A DNA stretch of 41,321 nt, taken from the NCBI GenBank assembly GCA_022565665.1, contig JAIUMI010000020.1, forward strand, positions 1 to 41,321, read 5' to 3'. Positions 22,977 through 30,148 of this stretch are shown in pieces; position 1 is the stretch's first letter; the number at the start of each line of letters is the position of its first letter. A program made the translations under genes and the position numbers. The stretch is from Glycocaulis sp. (GTDB taxonomy: Bacteria; Pseudomonadota; Alphaproteobacteria; Caulobacterales; Maricaulaceae). The notes beneath the pieces are model-generated. The model had not been told where the DNA came from. It made no database searches and was given only the letters and a program-made list of their open reading frames with translations.

Positions 22977-23356
22977 GCGCCCGCCAGCGTGGTGATTAGG
23001 AAATACCCGCCCGCCGCCAGCATCAGGCACCCGGCAAGCGACAGCGCCGCCAGCCCCGCCGCCGCCGCGATACGGCCTGCCTGAAACAGTTCCAGCGTCT
23101 GCAGGGAAAATGAGGAGACGGTGGTGTAGCTGCCCAGCACCCCGATCACGAAAAACGCCCAGACGGGCCCGTACGTGCCGCCTGCGATCAACCATAGCCC
23201 CGCCAGCAGGCCGATCACGCCTGCACCAGTGAAGTTCACCACCAGCGTACCCCAGGGGAAACCCCCGCCAAGACGCGCATCGACCAGCGTCGAGAGCCAG
23301 TAGCGCGCCAGCGCGCCAATCGCCCCGCCCGCCGCTATGAGAAGGATATGCACCAT
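22973..23356 (-). CDS. crcB: Fluoride channel protein CrcB/Fluc, first of a tandem pair
   Basis: A 127-residue homologue of its partner with four hydrophobic helices: GAIGALARYWLS, GGFPWGTLVVNFTGAGVIGLL (pore Asn kept) and GVLGSYTTVSSFSLQTLEL. The TTVSSFS segment departs slightly from the usual TTFSTFS, with Val in place of the first Phe of the Phe box. The ATG at 23356 gives a standard N-terminus but has no clear ribosome site; an in-frame ATG at 23410 would add 18 unremarkable residues. No fluoride riboswitch is visible upstream. Confidence 0.88.
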   Translation of the reverse strand: MVHILLIAAGGAIGALARYWLSTLVDARLGGGFPWGTLVVNFTGAGVIGLLAGLWLIAGGTYGPVWAFFVIGVLGSYTTVSSFSLQTLELFQAGRIAAAAGLAALSLAGCLMLAAGGYFLITTLAGA

Positions 23357-23438
23357 GCCTGAAGGGTTAGGTGCGCATGCGTGCGCACGCAAGACCGGGA
23401 CGTCATTCATGGACGCCCCGGCCTGCCTTGCTGTCCAG

Positions 23439-23816
23439 TCAGACGTCTTTTTGCCGGATCACGAACCAGAACATCAGCGCCATGCTGGCGGTGACGAGCG
23501 CGCTGGCGATGCCGAGGATCGGGCCGATCTGGTCTTCGGGCACGATCGCGCCGTAGAGCATGTAGAGCCCGATCACCATCACGATGGCGCCGATATGGTG
23601 CAGAGCGAACTGGATCAGCGCCAACAGGCCCTGCGCCAGCCTCCACACCCGGTAAAGAATGGCGTAGACCGCCGACACCACGAACCCGACCAGCAGGGCG
23701 TGCGCGTGGGTGACGTGCTGGGTATGGTCGCCTGATTCGGCCATCACCATGCCAAGCGCCATGCCCGCCAGCGCATACAAAAGGCCAATAATGATATGAA
23801 GTTTCTCGACTTTCAT
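23439..23816 (-). CDS. Four-helix membrane protein with conserved histidines, function unknown
   Basis: A 125-residue protein with four hydrophobic helices (about 7-25, 39-58, 65-88, 97-120). Histidines cluster at helix ends: DHTQHVTHAHALLVGF and FALHHIGAIV. The HAHALLxGF pattern is reminiscent of small proteins related to heme-copper oxidase subunit I, so heme or metal binding is possible but unproven. The start at 23816 follows GGGGAGG. It lies 94 bases after rarA and 82 bases before crcB in the same direction. I do not recognise a characterised family with certainty. Confidence 0.75.
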   Translation of the reverse strand: MKVEKLHIIIGLLYALAGMALGMVMAESGDHTQHVTHAHALLVGFVVSAVYAILYRVWRLAQGLLALIQFALHHIGAIVMVIGLYMLYGAIVPEDQIGPILGIASALVTASMALMFWFVIRQKDV

Positions 23817-23910
23817 TCCCCTGTCCTCCCCGTGAAATGAAAAGTGGAGGATTCATTACAGAAACGGGGACGTTGGCAAGGGCTTTCGTTTTCGGGTTTT
23901 AACTGCGCAG

Positions 23911-25218
23911 TCAGTCCCGCCTTTTCTCCCTCAGCGCCCGCCAGCGCTCCAGCCGTTCAAGGATCGGGCCTTCGCGTCCCTCGCCCCTGGGCTGGTACAG
24001 GCGCGGGCGTTCGCGCATCTCCTCCGGGAAATAGTCCTGACCCGACACGCCGCCCGGTGAGTCATGGTCATACTCATATCCCTTGCCATAGCCTTGCGCC
24101 TCCATAAGGCGCGTAGTAGCGTTGAGGATGTGGGCGGGCGGCATGAGGGAGCCCGTCTCGCGCGCGAGCCTCTGTGCCCCCTTGAAGGCCGTGTAAACAG
24201 CATTTGATTTCGGAGCGCACGCCAGATGCACCACGGCCTGCGCCAGCGCCAGCTCGCCCTCCGGGCTGCCGAGGAAATCATAGGTGTCTTTTGCCGCCAG
24301 AGCGGCGTGAATGGCGGTGGGGTCTGCAAGGCCGATATCCTCATTGGCCATGCGCACCAGCCGCCGCGCAAGGAAGAGCGGGTCTTCACCCGCCGCCAGC
24401 ATGCGCGCCAGCCAGTAGAGCGCCGCATCGGGGTCAGAGCCCCGCACCGATTTGTGCAGGGCGGAGATGAGGTTGTAGTGCTCGTCGCGATCCTTGTCAT
24501 AGACCGGCGCGCGCTTGTGCAGGACGCTTGCGAGCTCCGCCGGCGTCAGTGGCGCGTCCGGCTCCAGCGCGAAAACTTCCTCGGCGAGGTTCAGAAGATA
24601 GCGGCCATCGCCGTCCGCCATCGCGATGAGGGCGGTGCGCGCTTCCTCGTTCAGTGCCAGCGCCTTGCCCTCCAGCGCTTCGGCGCGGGCCAGCATCTGC
24701 GACAGGGCGGTATCATCAAGGCGCTTGAGGACCAGCACCTGACAGCGCGAGAGCAGGGCGGCATTGAGCTCGAAGCTGGGATTTTCGGTGGTCGCGCCAA
24801 CAAGGGTGACCACCCCCTCCTCCACCACGGGCAGGAAGCCATCCTGCTGGGCGCGGTTGAAGCGGTGTATCTCGTCCACGAAAAGCAGCGTGCCCTGCCC
24901 CGCCGCCCGGCGCGCCCGCGCGCGCTCGAACGTCTTTTTCAGGTCCGCGACGCCGGAGAAGACCGCCGAGATGGCATCGAAATGCAGGTTGGAGGCTTCG
25001 GCGAGCAGGCGCGCAATGGTGGTCTTGCCCACGCCCGGCGGCCCCCACAGGATGATGGAAGACAGACGCCCGCGCGCGATCATCCGCCCCAGCGGGCCTT
25101 CAGGACCGATCAGATGGTCCTGGCCGGCCACTTCGATGAGCGATTGCGGGCGCAGCCGGTCAGCCAGCGGGCGCGGGGCCTCGGCCTCAAGGCCTGCGGA
25201 CTGGAAGAGGTCTGACAT
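23911..25218 (-). CDS. rarA: Replication-associated recombination protein RarA (MgsA)
   Basis: A 435-residue AAA+ ATPase that acts at stalled replication forks and interacts with single-strand DNA-binding protein. Walker A GPPGVGKTT is at 59-67, Walker B LLFVDEIHRF follows, and sensor 1 lies in VGATTENPSFELN. The tetramerisation/C-terminal domain contains RGSDPDAALYWLARML and RRLVRMANEDIGLADP, typical of RarA, and ends with HDSPGGVSGQDYFPEE. The ATG at 25218 gives MSDLFQSAGLEAEAPRPLADRLRP; an upstream ATG twelve codons earlier is less likely. It lies 60 bases after the protease gene. Confidence 0.95.
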   Translation of the reverse strand: MSDLFQSAGLEAEAPRPLADRLRPQSLIEVAGQDHLIGPEGPLGRMIARGRLSSIILWGPPGVGKTTIARLLAEASNLHFDAISAVFSGVADLKKTFERARARRAAGQGTLLFVDEIHRFNRAQQDGFLPVVEEGVVTLVGATTENPSFELNAALLSRCQVLVLKRLDDTALSQMLARAEALEGKALALNEEARTALIAMADGDGRYLLNLAEEVFALEPDAPLTPAELASVLHKRAPVYDKDRDEHYNLISALHKSVRGSDPDAALYWLARMLAAGEDPLFLARRLVRMANEDIGLADPTAIHAALAAKDTYDFLGSPEGELALAQAVVHLACAPKSNAVYTAFKGAQRLARETGSLMPPAHILNATTRLMEAQGYGKGYEYDHDSPGGVSGQDYFPEEMRERPRLYQPRGEGREGPILERLERWRALREKRRD

Positions 25219-25278
25219 GCGCGCGAGTGTGGCGCTCGCCTGACCGCCACGCAATCGCCCCGGTCAGAGCCGCCCCGA

Positions 25279-26721
25279 TCAAAGCCTGAGCGTGCGCGCG
25301 AAGCGCTCGCCGCGCCGCTCGATCTCGATCGGCCATTCGCGCGCGTCATCATTGCGGGCAAGCTCGCGTTCAATCTCGCGCAAATTCCGCACAGCCCGGC
25401 CATTCAGCTCCAGCACGCGGTCACCCGGCTGGAAGCCGAAAAAGTCCGCGGCCGAGCGGCGCTGCACGGCAGTGACGATCAGCCCTTCAAGGAAGGGATC
25501 AAGCCCGTTGGCCTCGTTGAAGGCTGGCGACAACTCCACCACCTCTGCACCCTGCAGCGGGTTGCGGCCCGCCAGCACGGTGCGCTCACCCTCCCGGTCA
25601 CCCGGAGGCGCATCGGCGGTGACGGTCAGTGTACGCTCATCGCCATTGCGCATCACCTGAACGCGGGCCTCATCGCCGACCGAACGGGTGGCAAACCGGA
25701 AGCGCACCGCCGCCTCGTTATTGGTCTCCGCGCCATCGACCGACAGGATCACATCACCCCGGCGCAGGCCGGCCCGGTCAGCCGGGCCTTGCGGATAGAT
25801 ATCGGCCACCAGAGCGCCACGAGGCCGGTCAAAGCCCATGGACTGGGCGATATCACTTGTCACCGGCTGCAGGCGCGCGCCCAGCCAAGGCCGCACCAGC
25901 TCGCCATCGCCGGTCGCCGCGGCCACGACGCTCCTCACCATTTCAGCGGGAATGGCAAATCCGATGCCCTGCGAGCCGCCGGAGCGGGAGAAGATGGCGG
26001 TGTTGATACCCAGAAGCTCGCCATTCATCGTGACCAGCGCGCCGCCGGAATTGCCCGGATTGATGGCCGCATCGGTCTGAATGAAGAAGGCATAGTCGGT
26101 AATGCCGACATCCGTGCGCGCCAGCGCGGAGATGATGCCGGAGGTCACCGTCTGGCCGACACCGAACGGATTGCCGATGGCCAGCACCAGATCACCCACC
26201 TCCGCTGCGCCGGACAGATCAAATGGCAGGACAGGCAGCGGATCGGGCGTGCGCACGCGCAGGATCGCCAGGTCAGTACGCTCATCGGTGAGCAGCACCT
26301 CGGCCTCCAGCTCGCGCCGGTCATAGAGCACCACGCGCAGTTCCTGCGCATTGGCAACGACATGATTGTTGGTGACGATAACCCCGCTGGGATCGACGAT
26401 CACGCCGGAGCCCAGCGAGTTCACCTCGCGCTGGCGCGGAGCCTGCTGGCCGAAGAAGCGCTCGAAGAAGGGATCACCGGCAAAGGGCGAGCGCTGGGCC
26501 ACCACGCGGCGCGAATAGACATTCACCACCGCTGGTGCGGCCTCGCGCACGATGGGAGCAAAGGAAAGCTGAACCTCGGCGCGGCTCTGCGGCAAAGCGC
26601 GCTCTGGCGCCCCCGCGCCGGCCAGCGTCTCGTCCTGCGTGCCCGCGCTATTGGCCGCAAAGGCCGCAAGCGCCAGTCCTGCGATCAGCGCTCCGCACAC
26701 TGCCGGCAGCTTCCAGTTCAT
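25279..26721 (-). CDS. degP: Do-family periplasmic serine protease (DegP/DegQ-like)
   Basis: A 480-residue exported protease/chaperone. The signal sequence is residues 1-24. The trypsin-like domain has the full triad: His120 (TNNHVV), Asp150 (ERTDLAIL) and Ser225 (NPGNSGGALV). PDZ1 (about 270-360, GARLQPVTSDIAQSMGF, GDVILSVDGAE) and a shorter PDZ2 (about 400-475, GDRVLELNGRAV) follow. It degrades or refolds damaged envelope proteins. The ATG at 26721 has GAGGGAG seven bases before it; a GTG two codons earlier is the alternative. DegP, DegQ and MucD cannot be told apart by eye. Confidence 0.93.
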   Translation of the reverse strand: MNWKLPAVCGALIAGLALAAFAANSAGTQDETLAGAGAPERALPQSRAEVQLSFAPIVREAAPAVVNVYSRRVVAQRSPFAGDPFFERFFGQQAPRQREVNSLGSGVIVDPSGVIVTNNHVVANAQELRVVLYDRRELEAEVLLTDERTDLAILRVRTPDPLPVLPFDLSGAAEVGDLVLAIGNPFGVGQTVTSGIISALARTDVGITDYAFFIQTDAAINPGNSGGALVTMNGELLGINTAIFSRSGGSQGIGFAIPAEMVRSVVAAATGDGELVRPWLGARLQPVTSDIAQSMGFDRPRGALVADIYPQGPADRAGLRRGDVILSVDGAETNNEAAVRFRFATRSVGDEARVQVMRNGDERTLTVTADAPPGDREGERTVLAGRNPLQGAEVVELSPAFNEANGLDPFLEGLIVTAVQRRSAADFFGFQPGDRVLELNGRAVRNLREIERELARNDDAREWPIEIERRGERFARTLRL

Positions 26722-26818
26722 CGCCACACTCCCTCACACGTTTTCATTCGGCACCGATTTAGGATGCAAGAAAGCGGCTGAACAGAGGCTGTATATGACA
26801 ATCGGGGTAAGGAGGGAG

Positions 26819-26927
26819 CCCTCGTCCTTCGAGACGGCTTCTACGAAGCCTCCTCCGGATGAGGGCTTGGGGCGTGCTTTTCCCTCAGCCTGAGGGTGCG
26901 CATAGCGAACGTCTCGAAGGACGAGGG
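26819..26927. repeat. Head-to-head pair of palindromic intergenic repeats
   Basis: Copy 1 (26819-26865) runs CCCTCGTCC ... GGATGAGGG and contains an inner hairpin GGCTTC-TAC-GAAGCC (26836-26850). Copy 2 (26882-26927) runs CCCTCAGCC ... GGACGAGGG and is in the opposite orientation. The outer 18 bases (26819-26836 and 26910-26927) are perfect inverted copies. The style resembles dispersed REP-like elements of alphaproteobacterial genomes. The pair sits between the protease gene and the ribosomal operon terminator. Confidence 0.85.
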
Positions 26928-26945
26928 GAAAACCAGCGCGCCAAC

Positions 26946-26977
26946 AAAAAGCCCCGGCGTTTCCACCGGGGCTTTTC
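26946..26977. terminator. Rho-independent terminator of the ribosomal protein operon
   Basis: AAAAGCCCCGG (26947-26957) pairs with CCGGGGCTTTT (26966-26976) around an eight-base loop. On the minus strand it is followed by TTTTTGTT, making a strong terminator 23 bases beyond the rplQ stop. The A/T flanks make it symmetric, so it could work both ways. Confidence 0.93.
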
Positions 26978-26999
26978 AAATGCGGTAGCAACGAAGGGA

Positions 27000-27416
27000 C
27001 TATTCGTCCCCGCCGACCTCTTCCATGCGCGCACGATCAACGGCGCCCTTGGCTTCGGGGTCGCGGTCCACCAGCTCGATCACGGCCATCGGCGCATTGT
27101 CGCCATAGCGGAAGCCGGCTTTCAGCACGCGGGTATAGCCACCATTGCGCTCGCCATAGCGCGGGCCAAGCGTGGCAAACAGCTTGGTCACCTGCTCCTT
27201 GTTGCGGATCTGCGAGATCGCCTGACGGCGGGCGTGCAGATCGCCTTTCTTGGCCAGGGTGATGAGCTTGTCCATGATGGGCTTGAGCTCTTTGGCCTTG
27301 GGCAGGGTCGTAACAATCTGCTCGTGCTCGATCAGCGAGGCTGCCATGTTGGCAAACATGGCGCGCCGGTGCGAAGCGGTGCGGTTGAGCTTGCGATATC
27401 CATTCCCGTGACGCAT
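27000..27416 (-). CDS. rplQ: 50S ribosomal protein L17
   Basis: 138 residues, against 127 in E. coli, with a short acidic C-terminal extension ending EEVGGDE. The diagnostic N-terminus [24 protein letters not shown] is seen in part ([14 protein letters not shown]), as are [19 protein letters not shown] and the [15 protein letters not shown] segment. It is the last gene of the alpha operon, 45 bases after rpoA, and is followed by the operon terminator. Confidence 0.98.
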   Translation of the reverse strand: MRHGNGYRKLNRTASHRRAMFANMAASLIEHEQIVTTLPKAKELKPIMDKLITLAKKGDLHARRQAISQIRNKEQVTKLFATLGPRYGERNGGYTRVLKAGFRYGDNAPMAVIELVDRDPEAKGAVDRARMEEVGGDE

Positions 27417-27461
27417 GGGATGTCTCCTTCACTCCGGCAAGGGTGCCTCGCGGCAGCCCGG

Positions 27462-28481
27462 CTAGATCTGATCCTCAAACTTCTTGGCGAGATCGTCGAT
27501 ATTTTCCGGCGGCCAGTTGGGCGCTTCCATACCGAGGTGCAGACCCATCTGGGCGAGCACTTCCTTGATCTCGTTAAGCGACTTGCGGCCAAAATTCGGG
27601 GTGCGGAGCATTTCCGCCTCGGACTTCTGGATCAGGTCGCCGATATACACGATATTGTCGTTCTTCAGGCAGTTCGCCGAACGCACCGACAGCTCCAGCT
27701 CGTCCACCTTTTTCAGGAGGGCCGGGTTGAAGTCCAGCGACGGCGTATCGTCTTCCGGACCGCGCGCTTCGGAGGGCTCTTCGAAATTGACGAAGATCTG
27801 GAACTGGTCCTGCAGGATGCGCGCGGCATAGGCCACCGCGTCTTCCGGCGTGACAGCGCCATTGGTCTCGATGTCGAGAATGAGCTTGTCATAATCGAGC
27901 ACCTGGCCTTCGCGGGTGTTTTCCACGCGGTAGGCCACGCGCTTGACCGGGCTGTAGAGCGCGTCGATGGCGATATAGCCGATCGGGGCGTCTTCGGGAC
28001 GGTTGCGCTCGGCAGGCACATAGCCCTTGCCGGTATTGACCGTCAGCACGAAGCGCACGCTTGCGCCTTCGTCCAGGGTGCAGATGACGTGATCGGGGTT
28101 GATGACCTCGATATCGGCGGTTTCCTCGATATCACCGGCCTTCACCTCGCCCGGCCCGCTCTTGCGCAGGACCACGCGGCGCGGTCCCTCGCCATGCATG
28201 CGCAGGGCCACCTGTTTCAGGTTCAGCACGATATCGGTCACATCCTCGCGAACCCCGGGGATGGAAGAGAATTCGTGAACGACGCCGTCAATCTGTACAG
28301 CCGTCACGGCCGCGCCCTGCAGCGAAGAGAGCAGCACGCGGCGCAGCGCATTGCCAAGCGTCATGCCAAAGCCACGTTCCAGCGGCTCAGCGACGATCTT
28401 GGCGTGACGCGCGGCATCATGACCGGCCTGCACGACCGGCTTCATCGGACGGATAAGCTCCTGCCAGTTCTTCTCGATCAC
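27462..28481 (-). CDS. rpoA: DNA-directed RNA polymerase alpha subunit
   Basis: The 339-residue assembly platform of RNA polymerase. The N-terminal domain shows [20 protein letters not shown] and the dimer region [17 protein letters not shown]. The C-terminal domain (about 255-325) has [15 protein letters not shown] and [18 protein letters not shown], the parts that contact promoter UP DNA and activators. The start is the GTG at 28479-28481, giving the usual alphaproteobacterial [12 protein letters not shown], with AGGGA six bases upstream; a TTG five codons earlier is unlikely. It follows rpsK by 121 bases containing a strong stem-loop. Confidence 0.98.
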   Translation of the reverse strand: MIEKNWQELIRPMKPVVQAGHDAARHAKIVAEPLERGFGMTLGNALRRVLLSSLQGAAVTAVQIDGVVHEFSSIPGVREDVTDIVLNLKQVALRMHGEGPRRVVLRKSGPGEVKAGDIEETADIEVINPDHVICTLDEGASVRFVLTVNTGKGYVPAERNRPEDAPIGYIAIDALYSPVKRVAYRVENTREGQVLDYDKLILDIETNGAVTPEDAVAYAARILQDQFQIFVNFEEPSEARGPEDDTPSLDFNPALLKKVDELELSVRSANCLKNDNIVYIGDLIQKSEAEMLRTPNFGRKSLNEIKEVLAQMGLHLGMEAPNWPPENIDDLAKKFEDQI

Positions 28482-28568
28482 GGAACTTCCCTTCAAGCGG
28501 ACGGCGCGCCCCTCGCATCTGGCCCTTGTGGCTGATGCCGGCGCGCGCGGGAATGAAACACTTCTGTT

Positions 28569-28594
28569 GAAGGCCGGAGAGAGCCCCGGCCTTC
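28569..28594 (-). other. Intercistronic stem-loop between rpsK and rpoA
   Basis: A perfect 9-bp stem GAAGGCCGG (28569-28577) and CCGGCCTTC (28586-28594) with an eight-base loop, starting nine bases after the rpsK stop. No U-run follows on the minus strand, so it is not a standard terminator. It may be an mRNA processing or stability element that tunes rpoA output relative to the ribosomal proteins. Confidence 0.6.
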
Positions 28595-28602
28595 AGGATA
28601 CT

Positions 28603-28992
28603 TTACACGCGGCGGCGCTTGGGCGGGCGGCAGCCATTGTGCGGGATCGGCGTCACGTCATGAATGGTCGTGATCGTGAAGCCCACCGACTGCAGCGCGC
28701 GCAGAGCCGATTCGCGACCCGAACCCGGACCCGACACCTTGACCTCGAGGGTCTTCATGCCGTGCTCCTGAGCCTTGCGGCCGGCGTCCTCGGCGGCGAT
28801 CTGGGCCGCGTAAGGGGTAGACTTGCGCGAGCCCTTGAAACCCATCGTGCCGGCCGACGACCAGGAGATGGTATTCCCCTGCGCGTCCGAGATGGTGATC
28901 ATGGTGTTGTTGAAGCTCGCATTTACATGCGCCACGCCGGAGGTGATGTTCTTGCGCTCCCGGCGGCGCACGCGTGTCGGTTCCTTGGCCAT
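28603..28992 (-). CDS. rpsK: 30S ribosomal protein S11
   Basis: 129 residues, the same as in E. coli. The core is conserved: [37 protein letters not shown] and the C-terminal [20 protein letters not shown] with the basic tail that binds 16S rRNA in the platform. It lies 12 bases after rpsM in the alpha operon. Confidence 0.98.
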   Translation of the reverse strand: MAKEPTRVRRRERKNITSGVAHVNASFNNTMITISDAQGNTISWSSAGTMGFKGSRKSTPYAAQIAAEDAGRKAQEHGMKTLEVKVSGPGSGRESALRALQSVGFTITTIHDVTPIPHNGCRPPKRRRV

Positions 28993-29004
28993 CGCGCCTG
29001 GTCC

Positions 29005-29373
29005 TTACTTCTTCTTGCCGGCAATCGGCTTGGCCGGACCCTTGCGGGTGCGGGCATTGGTGTGGGTGCGCTGGCCGCGCACGGGCAGACCGCGACGGTG
29101 GCGCAGGCCGCGATAGCAGCCCAGATCCATCAGACGCTTCACGTTGACGGCGGTGTCGCGGCGAAGGTCACCCTCCACCATATAGCCCGCATCAATGGTT
29201 TCGCGGATCTGCAGGACTTCGGCGTCTGTAAGCTGGTTAACCCGCTTTTCAGCCGAAATGCCTACCTTGTCACAGATCTCCCGCGCCATGGCCGGGCCGA
29301 TGCCGTGAATATAGCGAAGCGCGATTTCCACGCGCTTGTTCGTCGGAATGTTGACGCCTGCTATGCGGGCCAC
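29005..29373 (-). CDS. rpsM: 30S ribosomal protein S13
   Basis: 122 residues. The start [19 protein letters not shown] is characteristic, followed by [17 protein letters not shown] (helix-hairpin-helix-like) and [19 protein letters not shown], with a lysine-rich C-terminus that reaches the P-site tRNA. The start codon is GTG, with AAGGAG eight bases before it. It is the first gene behind the alpha-operon promoter at 29486-29513, with a leader of about 105 bases. Confidence 0.98.
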   Translation of the reverse strand: MARIAGVNIPTNKRVEIALRYIHGIGPAMAREICDKVGISAEKRVNQLTDAEVLQIRETIDAGYMVEGDLRRDTAVNVKRLMDLGCYRGLRHRRGLPVRGQRTHTNARTRKGPAKPIAGKKK

Positions 29374-29425
29374 AACCCTACTCCTTGTTCCATGTGCCGC
29401 TCGCGAAAAGAGCCGACACGATCAG

Positions 29426-29453
29426 GGCGCGGCACCTACGTGCGCGCCGTGCC
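29426..29453 (-). other. Overlapping alternative pairings in the rpsM leader
   Basis: Two stems compete in the transcribed leader: GGCGCG (29426-29431) with CGCGCC (29443-29448), and GGCAC (29431-29435) with GTGCC (29449-29453). They interleave and share a base, with no linking bases between stems, so they look mutually exclusive rather than a stable pseudoknot. Ribosomal protein leaders are often autoregulated, but no regulator is evident. Confidence 0.35.
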
Positions 29454-29485
29454 TCGTTGACGGCCCCTCAGAGCGAAGGGCGCTT

Positions 29486-29513
29486 CTTATAGTGACGAAG
29501 CCCTGCCCGTCAA
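29486..29513 (-). promoter_or_regulatory. Promoter of the rpsM-rpsK-rpoA-rplQ transcript
   Basis: On the minus strand TTGACG (29508-29513) is separated by 16 bases from TATAAG (29486-29491). It fits both the general sigma-70 pattern and the Caulobacter-type TTGACGS / GCTANAWC pattern (here CTATAAG). Transcription should start near 29479, giving a leader of about 105 bases before the rpsM GTG. Confidence 0.75.
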
Positions 29514-29555
29514 CCGGGCTTGAGCGTCGCCGCCTCACAAAACTCACTCGCCACC

Positions 29556-29575
29556 GCCGGGGCAATTGTCCCGGC
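29556..29575 (-). other. Stem-loop just after adk
   Basis: GCCGGG (29556-29561) pairs with CCCGGC (29570-29575) across eight bases, ending ten bases before the adk stop region. The T-rich stretch on the minus strand comes only about 14 bases later, so it is at best a weak terminator between the spc part and the alpha promoter. Confidence 0.35.
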
Positions 29576-29584
29576 AAATGACGC

Positions 29585-30148
29585 CTACGCATCCAGCGCG
29601 CGGGCAATGCGCGCCGAAATCTCATCCATCGCGCCCATCCCGTCCACTTCGACCAGCTTGTTCTGGCCGGTGTAGAAGGGAATGAGCGGCGCGGTCTGGT
29701 CGTTATAGGCCTTCAGGCGGACCTTGAAGGCCTCAACCGTATCGTCCGCGCGCCCCTCTTCGGCGGCGCGCTTCTCCACACGTTTGATCAGTTCTTTTTC
29801 GTCAACCGCCAGGCGAACCACACGGTCAATCTGGCTGCCGCGCCCGTCCAGGAGGTGGTCCAGTGACTCGGCCTGGGGCACGGTGCGCGGAAAGCCGTCG
29901 AAGATGGCTCCGCCCGCTGCTTCGGCTTCAGGCAAGCGCTCATCGATCAGCGCGATCACGATTTCGTCCGAGACCAGATCGCCCCGGTCCATGATGGCCG
30001 CGACCTTGTTGCCCAGCTCGGTGCCGGCCTTGCGCGCGTCGCGCAGCATGTCACCGGTGGAGAGCTGAACCCAGCCGCGCTGCGAGACGAGCCGCTTGGC
30101 CTGGGTGCCCTTTCCGGCGCCCGGCGGGCCGAATAGGATGATATTCAT
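29585..30148 (-). CDS. adk: Adenylate kinase, short-lid form
   Basis: 187 residues; interconverts ATP + AMP and two ADP. The P-loop GPPGAGKGTQ is at 7-16, the AMP-binding region is STGDMLRDARKAGTELG, and DGFPRTVPQAESLD follows. The lid is short (between about 125 and 140, EKRAAEEGRADDT) and carries no zinc cysteines, unlike the long bacterial form of about 214 residues. The ATG overlaps the secY TGA by four bases, so it is translationally coupled, as is usual in the spc operon of this class. Confidence 0.97.
   Translation of the reverse strand: MNIILFGPPGAGKGTQAKRLVSQRGWVQLSTGDMLRDARKAGTELGNKVAAIMDRGDLVSDEIVIALIDERLPEAEAAGGAIFDGFPRTVPQAESLDHLLDGRGSQIDRVVRLAVDEKELIKRVEKRAAEEGRADDTVEAFKVRLKAYNDQTAPLIPFYTGQNKLVEVDGMGAMDEISARIARALDA

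Noticed and set aside
23357-23438. Search for a fluoride riboswitch ahead of the crcB pair; a 14-bp palindrome TGCGTGCGCACGCA lies at 23378-23391
   Set aside because: The conserved fluoride aptamer blocks are not visible. The palindrome is simple GC alternation and may be chance.
26859-28535. A 558-codon open frame on the plus strand across the repeats, rplQ and rpoA
   Set aside because: It runs antisense to two essential genes and through the operon terminator; a high-GC shadow frame.
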